A stretch of DNA of 26,458 nucleotides from JANNYA01 sp043754435 (GTDB lineage Bacteria > Pseudomonadota > Gammaproteobacteria > Xanthomonadales > SZUA-5): contig JAYUUS010000245.1 in NCBI GenBank assembly GCA_043754435.1, positions 1 to 26,458 on the forward strand, read 5' to 3'. Positions within the stretch are counted from its first letter, which is position 1, and the number at the start of each line of letters is the position of its first letter. Below the pieces are notes generated by a model. It made no database searches, was not told the origin of the DNA, and worked only from the letters and a program-made list of their open reading frames with translations. Made by a program: the position numbers and the translations under genes. Below, one piece after another: positions 12,856 to 20,312 of the stretch.

Positions 12856-14121
12856 CGCAAGCGCATCAAACGCCACGCCATCCGATTGTCGGGTGGCGTG
12901 CTTGCCGGTGTAGTCCTGCCACCGGCGCACAATCACATCGACATATTTGGGATCCAACTCCATCAGGCGTGCGATGCGTTTTGTCTTTTCGGCGGCGATC
13001 AACGTCGAGCCCGATCCACCAAACGCATCCAACACGCGATTGCCCGGCACCGAGGAATTTTCCAAAGCGCGCTCCATCAGCTCAATGGGTTTCATCGTCG
13101 GATGCAAATCGTTTTTGTGTGGCTTGTTGACGAACCAAACATCGCCCTGATTGCGCGCACCACACCAGTGGTGCGGTTTGCCTTCCACCCAGCCGTACAA
13201 AATCGGTTCGTACTGGCGTTGGTAGTCCGCTCGGCCCAAGGTGAAGGTGTTCTTGGCCCAAATAATAAATGTCGACCATTTGCCACCGGCAGCACGAAAC
13301 GCGGTTTGTAAGGTATCCAGCTCACTCGATGACATCGCCAAGTACACTGCGCCGTCGCAGTGTGCCAACATGCCCGAGATCGCTGCGAACAAAAAACCGC
13401 CAAAGCCTTCGCCCAGGTTGTCGTTCAAAATGGCGCGCGCGGTGCCGCGCAGTTTGTCTTTAGCGGTGTTGGCGTAGTCCACGTTGTAAGGTGGATCGCT
13501 AAAAATCATCTGCACGCGCTCACCTTGCAGCAACGCCTCATAGCTTTCGGCAACAGTGGCATCACCGCACAGCACACGATGCGGGCCGAGTAACCAAACA
13601 TCGCCCAGCGCTGAAACTGGATCGGCTTGCACCTCTGGCAAGGCGTCTTCATCGCCCGAACCGCTTTCGCCTTCTGGCTCCGCATCGAGATCGGCCATCA
13701 GCGCGCTAATTTCCTCATCCGAAAAGCCGGTGAGTGATAAGTCAAACTCAGAGAGCTTGAGTTCGTCCAGCTCTAATTTCAAAAGTGCATCGTCCCAGCT
13801 CGCCCAAGTCGCCGAACGATTGGCAAGTAGGCGAAACGCCCTGATTTGTGCATCGTTCAAATCATCCGCGAGTGCCACCGGCACCGTGGTCAGGCCCAGC
13901 TTGTGCGCCGCTTTGAGACGCAAATGGCCGTCAACGAGCTCGCCGGTGCTTTTCGCAACTACCGGAATGCGAAAGCCAAACTCGGCAATCACCGCCGTCA
14001 TTTGATCGACGGCGTGGTCATTGACGCGCGGGTTTCTGGCATAAGGCAAAAGCCGTGCAATCGGCCAGTGTTCAACGGCCAATCCTTCCATGGTCAATAC
14101 GGTCATGTGCTTTTCACTCAT
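12835..14121 (-). CDS. ParB-like nuclease domain fused to DNA methyltransferase
   Basis: A 428-residue two-domain protein. Residues about 15-110 are a ParB/sulfiredoxin-type domain, with LLPYARNPRVNDHAVDQM, GELVDGHLRLKAAHKLG and AFRLLANR. Residues about 170-428 are a class-beta N6-adenine or N4-cytosine methyltransferase: motif IV SDPPYNVDY (DPPY at 209-212) precedes motif I FGGSGST (367-373). The fusion is common in phages and modifies phage DNA, perhaps against host restriction, although the target site cannot be read from sequence. It lies between terS and terL. The ATG at 14121 has no clear Shine-Dalgarno: it is preceded by TTTTTTGCA next to a hairpin. In-frame ATGs at 14106 and 14091 are alternatives. 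Confidence 0.93.
   Translation of the reverse strand: MSEKHMTVLTMEGLAVEHWPIARLLPYARNPRVNDHAVDQMTAVIAEFGFRIPVVAKSTGELVDGHLRLKAAHKLGLTTVPVALADDLNDAQIRAFRLLANRSATWASWDDALLKLELDELKLSEFDLSLTGFSDEEISALMADLDAEPEGESGSGDEDALPEVQADPVSALGDVWLLGPHRVLCGDATVAESYEALLQGERVQMIFSDPPYNVDYANTAKDKLRGTARAILNDNLGEGFGGFLFAAISGMLAHCDGAVYLAMSSSELDTLQTAFRAAGGKWSTFIIWAKNTFTLGRADYQRQYEPILYGWVEGKPHHWCGARNQGDVWFVNKPHKNDLHPTMKPIELMERALENSSVPGNRVLDAFGGSGSTLIAAEKTKRIARLMELDPKYVDVIVRRWQDYTGKHATRQSDGVAFDALALKVMST
12874..12900 (+). terminator. Strong hairpin after the rightward operon
   Basis: CACGCCATCCGA and TCGGGTGGCGTG form a 12-bp stem with one G-T pair and a 3-base loop. It starts about 18 bases after the rightward stop at 12855. 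It lies inside the 3' coding end of the methyltransferase gene. It may stop rightward transcription; there is no T-run. Confidence 0.4.
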
Positions 14122-14125
14122 TGCA

Positions 14126-14195
14126 AAAAAGATGTGAACCGCAGCGCCACCTGATGGAGTTAAAGATCAGGCCCTGTGGGCGGCTGCGGTTCGCA
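14126..14195 (-). terminator. Nested inverted repeat plus T-run between terS and methyltransferase
   Basis: TGTGAACCGCAGC (14133-14145) pairs with GCTGCGGTTCGCA (14183-14195), 13 bp with one G-T pair. Inside it CCTGAT (14150-14155) pairs with ATCAGG (14166-14171). On the minus strand the structure is followed by TCTTTTTT and, four bases later, by the methyltransferase ATG. This has the form of an intrinsic terminator or attenuator that would separate terS transcription from the methyltransferase. One arm also contains the TGCGAAC motif seen upstream of terS. Confidence 0.5.
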
Positions 14196-14240
14196 AAGGA
14201 ATACTTGTTTGTTTTTTTAGCGTTCGATAGCACGCATGAT

Positions 14241-14831
14241 TCAAAGCGTTGCTTTGAACGTGCCCAGCTCGAACAAGTGCGTGCGCACCTCACGTTCCAG
14301 TAGCGTGTGCATCAAGTGCGGGTCAATGCTGAGTTCTGCGGCCATTTGCGCGGAAATGCGCGCGGGCCAGTTGAGCCAAGCATCGCGCTCCGTGCGTGCG
14401 AGTTTGAACACGGTCGCCAGCGCTTGGTTACGATCAATCAGATCGCCTTTCATGCGCGATAGGCGCACTTTGTTGGTCTGCGCTTTGATCACCTCGTTGG
14501 CGGTACGCGCTTGCACGAAGGTGGTGCTACCGGTGACCGGCATCGCGTGTTCGGGTTCCGGTGCAGCGGTCAGACGATTCGGCGCGAGCGTGGGCGTCGC
14601 CCTGGGGGTATCGTCGACACGCTCCATTGGCTTGGCCACCGGGGTCGGTTTTGATGGACTGGCCTCGCGTTGCTGACTCGGGTCGGTTCGAACCTCCCAC
14701 TGCGAATCGGCAAGCGCCGCGTCAATCGTGCCGTCGGCATTTTTGCTGATGCGCCCCGTCGTAATCGCTTTGCGCACGGCCATATCGGAAACGCCACGCA
14801 GTCGCGCATAAGCGCGGATGGAGATGCCCAC
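14241..14831 (-). CDS. Terminase small subunit (Nu1-like)
   Basis: A 196-residue DNA-recognition subunit of the packaging enzyme. The N-terminal winged-helix start is ISIRAYARLRGVSDMAVRKA with ITTGRI, the DNA-binding part of Nu1-like proteins. A proline-rich, probably flexible linker spans about residues 50-105. The C-terminal helices (AQTNKVRLSRMKGDLIDRNQ, then LARTERDAWLNWPARISAQM) match small-terminase proteins of this class. It is separated from terL by about 3.5 kb. The DNA just upstream holds a cluster of TGCGAAC motifs that may be its binding sites. The ATG at 14831 follows AAAGGAT and is the clear start. Confidence 0.85.
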   Translation of the reverse strand: MGISIRAYARLRGVSDMAVRKAITTGRISKNADGTIDAALADSQWEVRTDPSQQREASPSKPTPVAKPMERVDDTPRATPTLAPNRLTAAPEPEHAMPVTGSTTFVQARTANEVIKAQTNKVRLSRMKGDLIDRNQALATVFKLARTERDAWLNWPARISAQMAAELSIDPHLMHTLLEREVRTHLFELGTFKATL

Positions 14832-14869
14832 TTAAAAATCCTTTCTTTTTGTGCGTACTGCGGTGCGGG

Positions 14870-15091
14870 TGCGAACCTGTGGGCATGTGTTGGTCGATGC
14901 GAACTCGAGTGGGAACCACGCTGCGAACTACGGGTGCGAATGCGAACCTAAAATGCGAACCTGGATGGCCGGTTTGCATCTTGATTGAGTTACACCAAAT
15001 TAAGAAAGCCCGACGGCGCGGGCTTTAGTGAGAATGCTGTGGCTGATTTTGGCGGGCCGCTTGCGGCTGCGAACCTGCGAACTGCGAACCC
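14870..15091. repeat. Cluster of TGCGAAC motifs (candidate cosB / TerS binding sites)
   Basis: Eight perfect TGCGAAC motifs, all in the same orientation, begin at 14870, 14898, 14922, 14941, 14954, 15068, 15076 and 15083. A ninth, TGCGAAT, is at 14935. Most continue as CCT or CT. They form two groups separated by a terminator-like hairpin. The cluster lies in non-coding DNA immediately upstream of terS. In lambda, gpNu1 binds repeated R sites in cosB at this position. The motifs are directly visible; the packaging role is inferred. Confidence 0.6.
15005..15026. terminator. Hairpin terminator
   Basis: AAAGCCCG and CGGGCTTT form a perfect 8-bp stem with a 6-base loop. On the minus strand it continues TTTCTTAATTT, so it best fits an intrinsic terminator for leftward transcription, just before the terS promoter region. 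Confidence 0.6.
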
Positions 15092-15094
15092 GGA

Positions 15095-15875
15095 TTTTTT
15101 GCGTTTCGCTAGCGAGGTTTAGCGCTGATGATCCCCGTAAGGATTTGTCAAGGGGAAGGACCCGTGAATTGTCTCAAACTGCATCCTAATTGCCTCAAAT
15201 TGCCTCAACTTGCCGATATTTTCCACTCCAGCCCTCATTAACCTATTTTGATCCACTTTAACTTCGTTCTACCGCATTGCGCTCGTTTGAGTGGCTTTGC
15301 ATCGACCGCTTAACGACTGTTGTCGGGCTGAGCAACGCTGCTCTGCGAGCGGTATTGCTTCACCATGGATCGAACTCTAGCACCGATTTTGAATTTTGTT
15401 GCAGGGCTAAATTCCGTCGCGACCACACTACGCCGTGGACATACCTGACAAGGCGCAACTTCCCTCAACTTGCAGCACTGCGCTCTCAAAGTTGCATCTG
15501 ACACAACCGACTCAGTATGTCGAAACATCCTTCGTCTGCGCGCTCGCGCGCCCAGGCGTAGGGACTTACGACATTCTGAGTCAGAAGCGTCATGGACCGT
15601 CTGAGCTACTTTCTTGCCGCTCTGCTGCTTGAATGTGGTGTTGGGCGCACCCACGGAACCGCGTAGCATTGCTCACAGCCTATGTCGTGCAGCATTGGCT
15701 TTCGAGGTGTTCCGTCGCATGCCCAACGTGCCCAATTTGCCACTGCCTAAGATTCCCCCTTCAAATCGATAAGCGCGGGCCGCTGATCGCTACCGCGTAT
15801 ACCGTTATTGTGGGTTTCGCCAGCACCGGCGTGCTTGATTTGAAGGGAAAGCATTCCCGCTCGGGAAAGTAACGC
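15095..15875. other. Long stretch without a convincing gene
   Basis: I find no credible gene in these roughly 780 bases: the open frames present lack ribosome-binding sites and protein-like sequence. Features seen are TTGTCTCAA at 15169 and two tandem TTGCCTCAA copies at 15190 and 15200, ten bases apart. There is also a small TTCCCG-CT-CGGGAA hairpin at 15854-15867. Position next to terS and the TGCGAAC cluster makes the left part a candidate for the cos cleavage site. The rest may be decayed sequence. Confidence 0.5.
15169..15208. repeat. Short TTG(C/T)CTCAA repeats
   Basis: Three copies of TTGYCTCAA begin at 15169, 15190 and 15200. The last two form a 10-base tandem repeat (AATTGCCTCA), followed by ACTTGCC. 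One-turn spacing suggests a protein-binding site, perhaps part of the packaging or control region. Confidence 0.4.
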
Positions 15876-15902
15876 TTGACTCCCGTTGGCTTTCGATCAA
15901 TG

Positions 15903-15916
15903 TTACCGAACGGTAA
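15903..15916. promoter_or_regulatory. Palindromic operator upstream of hipB
   Basis: TTACCG-AA-CGGTAA is a perfect inverted repeat 18 bases before the hipB start. HipB-type antitoxins repress their own operon by binding such palindromes. A TTGACT -35-like hexamer lies upstream at about 15877; a matching -10 is not convincing. Confidence 0.55.
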
Positions 15917-15933
15917 TTATTTGGTGAGTCACA

Positions 15934-16131
15934 GTGCTTTCTAGCAAAGAATTTGGCGCAGCGATCCGCGCAGCGCGCAAGTCCCAGGGCTTGAGACAGG
16001 ATCAACTGGCTGGCGCAACGGGCGTTGGTACGCGTTTTATTGTTGATCTGGAAGCCGGAAAGTCGACAGCACAATTGGGAAAAGCATTGGCAGTGGTGGC
16101 GGCGCTAGGCTTACAAATTTCACTTGATTGA
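15934..16131 (+). CDS. hipB: HipB-like antitoxin, helix-turn-helix
   Basis: A 65-residue XRE/Cro-type regulator: FGAAIRAARKSQGLRQDQLA, then GVGTRFIVDLEAGKST and a final GKALAVVAALGLQISLD. Length and sequence are typical of HipB antitoxins, which bind DNA as dimers and neutralise HipA. The start is GTG at 15934. It sits just downstream of a palindromic operator and 12 bases before hipA, so the pair forms one operon that should be self-repressed. Confidence 0.88.
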   Translation: MLSSKEFGAAIRAARKSQGLRQDQLAGATGVGTRFIVDLEAGKSTAQLGKALAVVAALGLQISLD

Positions 16132-16143
16132 CAAGGTGACTCC

Positions 16144-17409
16144 ATGAAACCAGCCCTAAACGTGTGGTGGGACAGGCGATTGGTCGGCGCTCTGCAGGTC
16201 AATTTGTCGGGCGAAATGAGTTTTTGTTACGACGCGGCTTGGCTTGTCGATGCTGCTACACCCGCCTTGTCAGCGTCGCTGCCGAAACAGGTCACGGTTT
16301 TTGGTCGGCGCGCATGCAGCCCTTTTTTCGGAGGCTTGCTGCCGGAAGAAGCGCAGCGTGAAATGGTCGCAAAACTGCTGGGCGTATCCAAAGGCAACAC
16401 CTTTAGTTTGCTTAAAGCACTCGGTGGCGACGTCGCCGGAGCGCTCACGCTGTGGCCAGAAGGCGAATCGCCACCCGATGATTCCAGTTCCGATGCGCAC
16501 GGCCCAGCGGCTGATGAACTGGATGATGCGCGCCTGATCGCACTTTTGGACGCGCTGCCGACCCGACCTTTTATGGCAGGCACTGAGGGATTAAGGCTTT
16601 CGCTTGCAGGCGCGCAGAGCAAAATCCCGGTCGTGATCCACCAAGGGCGAATTGCGCTGCCAGCACCCGGCCAACCGACCACGCACATTTTGAAGCCACC
16701 GATTCCGCGATTTCAGGCAACCACGGAAAATGAAGCCTTTGCGATGCGCTTAGCTGCTGCGATGGGACTGGACGTTGCGCCGATTGAAGCGCACGTTGTA
16801 GCTGGGCGCAGCTTCTTGTTGATTCAACGCTATGACCGAACTATGGGTGCCGACGGTAAAACGCGCCGTCTGCATCAGGAAGATTTTTGTCAGGCGCTCG
16901 GTGTGGAATCCGAGCGCAAGTACGCCAGCGAAGGCGGGCCTAACTTCAAAGCCTGCTTTGATCTGGTTCGGCGCGCGGCGCATCGTCCAGCGGTCGACGT
17001 ACTCAAATTACTGGACGCGGCAATTTTCAATCTTCTGATCGGCAACTGCGACGCGCACGGTAAGAATTTCAGCTTGCTCTACGGCGTGAATGGCGTGGTG
17101 CTCGCACCGCTTTATGACTTGCTGTCAACGGCCGCTTACCCAGAACTATCGCCCAAGCTTGCGATGAAAATGGGCAAGTGCGCGACGCTGGAAGATATCG
17201 ACCCCAGCGCATGGCGAAAGTTTGCCAGTGATGCGGGAATGGCTGCGCCGTATGTGCAAAGGCGAGTGATTGAACTGGCGGAAAAGCTGATCCATTGCGG
17301 CCCTCCAGTCGTTGCGCCACTTTGCCAGCGCGGGCTAGCTGAGGCTCCTCTCGTTGGATTGGTCGCGACCGTGACGCAGCGCGCCAAGCGGGCGCGAATG
17401 ACTGTTTAG
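16144..17409 (+). CDS. hipA: HipA-type serine/threonine kinase toxin
   Basis: A 421-residue, apparently full-length HipA. The N-terminal domain starts KPALNVWWDRRLVGALQVNL. The nucleotide loop LSLAGAQSK (residues 152-160) has Ser153 at the position of the regulatory autophosphorylation serine of E. coli HipA. Other conserved parts are HILKPPIPRF, SFLLIQRYDR, HQEDFCQALG, and the kinase core IGNCDAHGKNFS with catalytic Asp303 and Asn308. The metal-binding YDLLST has Asp325. HipA of E. coli phosphorylates glutamyl-tRNA synthetase and causes growth arrest; the target here is unknown. ATG 16144 follows AAGGTGA. It is likely a prophage-borne persistence or defence module. Confidence 0.93.
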   Translation: MKPALNVWWDRRLVGALQVNLSGEMSFCYDAAWLVDAATPALSASLPKQVTVFGRRACSPFFGGLLPEEAQREMVAKLLGVSKGNTFSLLKALGGDVAGALTLWPEGESPPDDSSSDAHGPAADELDDARLIALLDALPTRPFMAGTEGLRLSLAGAQSKIPVVIHQGRIALPAPGQPTTHILKPPIPRFQATTENEAFAMRLAAAMGLDVAPIEAHVVAGRSFLLIQRYDRTMGADGKTRRLHQEDFCQALGVESERKYASEGGPNFKACFDLVRRAAHRPAVDVLKLLDAAIFNLLIGNCDAHGKNFSLLYGVNGVVLAPLYDLLSTAAYPELSPKLAMKMGKCATLEDIDPSAWRKFASDAGMAAPYVQRRVIELAEKLIHCGPPVVAPLCQRGLAEAPLVGLVATVTQRAKRARMTV

Positions 17410-17448
17410 AAAGCTTATGCCCAAGCATTCCACATTTCAAAATACGGA

Positions 17449-17637
17449 ATGATGACAAACAAGAGTAAGCAAAACCGCACCTTTTCAAACCAGCAACCCA
17501 AAAATTTTCGCTGGTGGCGACAATGTGCGTGGTGGGATTTAGTCGTTACTGCGGTGCATGATGGCCGCGAGGCGGGGCTGGCGATTGCGCGCTGGTTGAA
17601 GGCGGTTAAGGCTACGAATGTAGGCTTGGAATTTTAG
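17449..17637 (+). CDS. Small hypothetical protein ending at the island repeat
   Basis: A 62-residue protein that I do not recognise, beginning at tandem ATGs (17449/17452) just after hipA. The sequence WWRQCAWWDLVVTAVHDGRE followed by GLAIARWLKAVKATN looks protein-like and has the GC usage of the phage. Its 3' part contains the left copy of the 26-bp direct repeat. The right copy, beyond the AT-rich gene, encodes AIARWLKAARR in an equivalent frame. A weak hairpin lies over its start. It may be a third gene of the hip operon. Confidence 0.5.
   Translation: MMTNKSKQNRTFSNQQPKNFRWWRQCAWWDLVVTAVHDGREAGLAIARWLKAVKATNVGLEF
17580..17605 (+). repeat. 26-bp direct repeat, left copy
   Basis: The block starts GGCGATTGCGCGCTGG and ends TTGAAGGCGG. 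It matches 19781-19806 with one mismatch. The two copies bracket the AT-rich island, 2.2 kb apart. Confidence 0.7.
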
Positions 17638-17964
17638 TAGCAAGCTTTTTATTTGACCTGGCACGCTACTAGCTCTATGCCAAAAATGACTTTGTCTAAC
17701 CCCATCAGCGTCCAGGTGCGCAATCGACAGCTACTAAAAATTTCTGAGCGCACGAATTAGCCGCCTATGCTGGTCGGTGTGTTCCGTTAATTTTTCGGCA
17801 GGCAGTTAAGCGAAATTGTACGCTTGTGCCCGACCGTCTGGTGAAACTTAGGCAAGTTGTCAGATTGGCGCTGAGATGCGAAGAGTATCGTTCGCGGTTG
17901 TACTAAAGCTAGTAGCCTGAAAAATTACTGAGTTGATCGCGTTAGCCAAAATGCTGCTGGAGAT
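17638..17964. other. Non-coding leader of the AT-rich island
   Basis: About 330 bases with no credible gene. Composition shifts from phage-like to AT-rich within this stretch. I see stop-rich frames and several AT-rich tracts that could be promoters, for example near 17715-17800, but no clear -35/-10 pair. It ends with CTGGAGAT, the ribosome-binding site of the membrane-protein gene. Confidence 0.4.
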
Positions 17965-17967
17965 ATG

Positions 17968-19749
17968 ATGATTTTTTTTGCCATTAAGTATAACAAAGAT
18001 TCAGAAAGAATAAAACGTTATGATAAATCCTATTTTTCTCATATTTTCATTCTGGCGATTACGTTGGTTGTAATAGTAACGGCGGGCCCTTCCCTTGAAA
18101 ATGCGGTAAGATTTATTGTCGATGGCAGTGATTATTCAGTTTATGAAACGGTAGGGTTACTAGATTGGGTCTGGCAAAATACAGGGTGGAGGATGTTTAT
18201 TGGCATGTTCGTCGTGTCCTTCATTATGCTTCGCAAGGCTAACCTAAGGTCGTCCTTTTACGATTCAATAATCGCTATTTCAATAGTCCTCACAATAAAC
18301 GATATTGTACTAAAATTTCCGGAACTAACAGGTGGATATTTAGTTTCCACCATGGTGATAAATTTAATAGGTGCCGTGATAATTTCATCCTTGATGATGA
18401 TAATTAGATTCAATCAAGACAAAAATGTGTTTAAATTAGTGGCAGAGATGCCATTTGCTAGCATATTCTATATAACGTTTCCTTTTATTATTGGCGTCTT
18501 GATCTGCACGGTTAGCTTTTTTATTTCAAATCTATTTTTTGCCGTTCCTATAGTGGATATTAAAGCGACTATAATTAGTCCTTTCACTGCAACTTACGAG
18601 GTTGTTACAGATAAAAAAAAGGCTCTAGAAAACTTTGCAGCATTCTCCGATGTCAAATTGGCGCCCTCGCACTTGGAGTTATCCGGAAAAAGTAATATCG
18701 AAATTGCTTGGACTAATACAGAGTATTATGGTGTCTTGACAAAGATATTTTTTCTAGAAGGATGCTATTTTGAAGATCGAAAAAAGTTGATAGAACTTGT
18801 CATGACCAGTAATAATAGCGGGACGAACTTTGCTGAGCAGCTACAAAGCTTTAGCTTGGATGAAGGCGAATTGAAATTTTCAATCGATAGCGAAATTGCG
18901 ATTTTCAAGTCCGAGTTTAAAAATGGTTTAAGAGGTTTTGATATTATTCCGACTGGGACGAATGACGAACTTGAGGTTGGCGTTTACCTTGACTCTGACG
19001 ACGAGCTTTTTCACTCACCTATATCAGGTACGACTTATTATTCCATGAGCGCTTTAGCTTTTGACTCAAAGAAGCGTATGCAAAGATCGTTGAAGGTAAT
19101 TACAGAGCAAGGGACATTTGATTTCATTTTCGTTCCAAAAACCGATTTAACAAATTATAAAAAGGAGATTTGTAGAGTAATACCATTTAATGGCGAGCCA
19201 GGTGTGAACAGAGTTGACCTTAGTGGTGCAGATTTTTCTGTTATCTTATCAGTAAAATCAAAGGAAGTTTTACTTCAGATGGCAGCAAATTCCTATGGTA
19301 CGGCGCGAATTATGGGGAGCGGGATTCGACGATTAGTTGCTCCCAAATTATCTAAGCCTTTGGCTCTAAATGTTCTTCATAGCGGCGCACTCAGCTATAT
19401 ATTAACTAATGGTTTTTCCAAGATATTCATTAACGGGGAGGTTGTGAGTGATTTTGACGCTTCCGACAGTTTTTTTATTAAAGGGGATCTGAAGTTAAAT
19501 GTGGGCAGTGATGAAATGTCATTGCAGGGAAAAGTGGAACGTATGGATAAGGAGAAACACAGATTTAGTAAGACCAGGTGGGAAAAAATAAGTCCTCAAA
19601 TTGGAGGATTTGGAACAATTATTTCATTTGCTTTGTCACTCGCTCCATTAGGATGGTTTTTTTCTTTTTTCGTTGCTATATGGCGTTCCAATTATGTAAT
19701 AGGCACCGCATCGGATACATCACGCGTGGGCGATGAGACGTCCCCTTAA
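17968..19749 (+). CDS. AT-rich multi-pass membrane protein of unknown function
   Basis: A protein of about 593 residues that I do not recognise. Hydrophobic segments at about residues 24-41, 75-90, 98-116, 122-148 and 162-196 form an N-terminal membrane region. A long, mixed beta-rich soluble domain (about 205-540) follows, then a final membrane segment at about 548-573 (IISFALSLAPLGWFFSFFVA). The start ATG at 17968 is five bases after GGAG; 17965 is possible. Codon use and base composition are strikingly AT-rich compared with both flanks, indicating recent acquisition. It is bracketed by 26-bp direct repeats. It lies beside HipBA in a cargo region. It could be a moron such as an exclusion or defence protein; no direct evidence supports that. 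Confidence 0.75.
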   Translation: MIFFAIKYNKDSERIKRYDKSYFSHIFILAITLVVIVTAGPSLENAVRFIVDGSDYSVYETVGLLDWVWQNTGWRMFIGMFVVSFIMLRKANLRSSFYDSIIAISIVLTINDIVLKFPELTGGYLVSTMVINLIGAVIISSLMMIIRFNQDKNVFKLVAEMPFASIFYITFPFIIGVLICTVSFFISNLFFAVPIVDIKATIISPFTATYEVVTDKKKALENFAAFSDVKLAPSHLELSGKSNIEIAWTNTEYYGVLTKIFFLEGCYFEDRKKLIELVMTSNNSGTNFAEQLQSFSLDEGELKFSIDSEIAIFKSEFKNGLRGFDIIPTGTNDELEVGVYLDSDDELFHSPISGTTYYSMSALAFDSKKRMQRSLKVITEQGTFDFIFVPKTDLTNYKKEICRVIPFNGEPGVNRVDLSGADFSVILSVKSKEVLLQMAANSYGTARIMGSGIRRLVAPKLSKPLALNVLHSGALSYILTNGFSKIFINGEVVSDFDASDSFFIKGDLKLNVGSDEMSLQGKVERMDKEKHRFSKTRWEKISPQIGGFGTIISFALSLAPLGWFFSFFVAIWRSNYVIGTASDTSRVGDETSP

Positions 19750-19780
19750 AAAAGCATCTAGAAAATCTCAAACAACAAAG

Positions 19781-19806
19781 GGCGATTGCGCGTTGGTTGA
19801 AGGCGG
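19781..19806 (+). repeat. 26-bp direct repeat, right copy
   Basis: This is the second copy of the block at 17580-17605, with T for C at one position. It lies 32 bases after the membrane-protein stop. It can be read as AIARWLKAARR, like the C-terminal part of the small protein at 17449. Confidence 0.7.
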
Positions 19807-19835
19807 CGAGGCGATGCCTACCCGCTTGCATATTT

Positions 19836-20312
19836 CTAGATCGCGCTCACAAGGCAAGACTGGTCAATAAGCGTTTGCAACTCCCGATCCAACGTCGACG
19901 GCAGATTTTGCTCCGCCTCTAAATGCTCCAAAATTTGACTAAACGCGGCGTTCAACCGCCGCCATGCCGTCGTGCGATCACAGCCCATCGCTGCACAAAC
20001 GTCCTTCCACGGCTCACGTTTGGCACGTAACCAAATCAAATGCCGCTCTTCCTCGCTAATCCAGTCGAGCCAGCGACTGCAGATGATCATGCGATCAATC
20101 GCTGCTTCGCTCGGCGCGAAAAATGGTTTTTTGTCATCCTCCGCATAGCGCTCGTTCGGCAGGCGCTTGAACTCTGGCCACAGCGTGACATAGCCACGCG
20201 GGCCAGCGGGTGGCAGTTTGCGACCGACCCGCACTGCGTCTTCAAACCAAGCAGCGACTTCCTTCGTCGTCGTCGGAAGCCGCATTCTGGCGGCAATTTT
20301 TAGGTTGTTCAT
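19836..20312 (-). CDS. DUF6362-like phage protein with helix-turn-helix
   Basis: A 158-residue protein with the DUF6362-like pattern. The segments are VAAWFEDAVRVGRKLPPAGP, then LWPEFKRLPN, then SEAAIDRMIICSRWLDWISE, and EPWKDVCAAMGCDRTTAWRR, which is a helix-turn-helix. It probably binds DNA, and its place at the end of the replication operon suggests regulation or packaging initiation. The ATG at 20312 overlaps the stop of the resolvase gene by four bases. The function is not established. Confidence 0.78.
   Translation of the reverse strand: MNNLKIAARMRLPTTTKEVAAWFEDAVRVGRKLPPAGPRGYVTLWPEFKRLPNERYAEDDKKPFFAPSEAAIDRMIICSRWLDWISEEERHLIWLRAKREPWKDVCAAMGCDRTTAWRRLNAAFSQILEHLEAEQNLPSTLDRELQTLIDQSCLVSAI

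Noticed and set aside
14870..15091. A CRISPR-like array made of the TGCGAAC repeats
   Set aside because: The repeat unit is only 7-9 bases, and spacing is irregular (6 to 114 bases), unlike any CRISPR array.
15435..15632. A 65-codon plus-strand ORF in the same stretch
   Set aside because: It has only a GTG start without a Shine-Dalgarno and no recognisable protein features.
15310..15669. A 119-codon minus-strand ORF in the long non-coding stretch
   Set aside because: Arg/Cys/Ser-rich sequence without folded-protein pattern or ribosome-binding site; overlapping ORFs on the other strand are equally weak.
15700..15800. A possible tRNA or attachment site near the hip module
   Set aside because: No cloverleaf or conserved TTCGA-type loop could be assembled, and no integrase gene is present in the window.
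17415..17450. A terminator between hipA and the small ORF (CATTCC...GGAATG)
   Set aside because: The stem is short, has a long AT-rich centre and no T-run, and overlaps the start of the next ORF, so I do not call a terminator.
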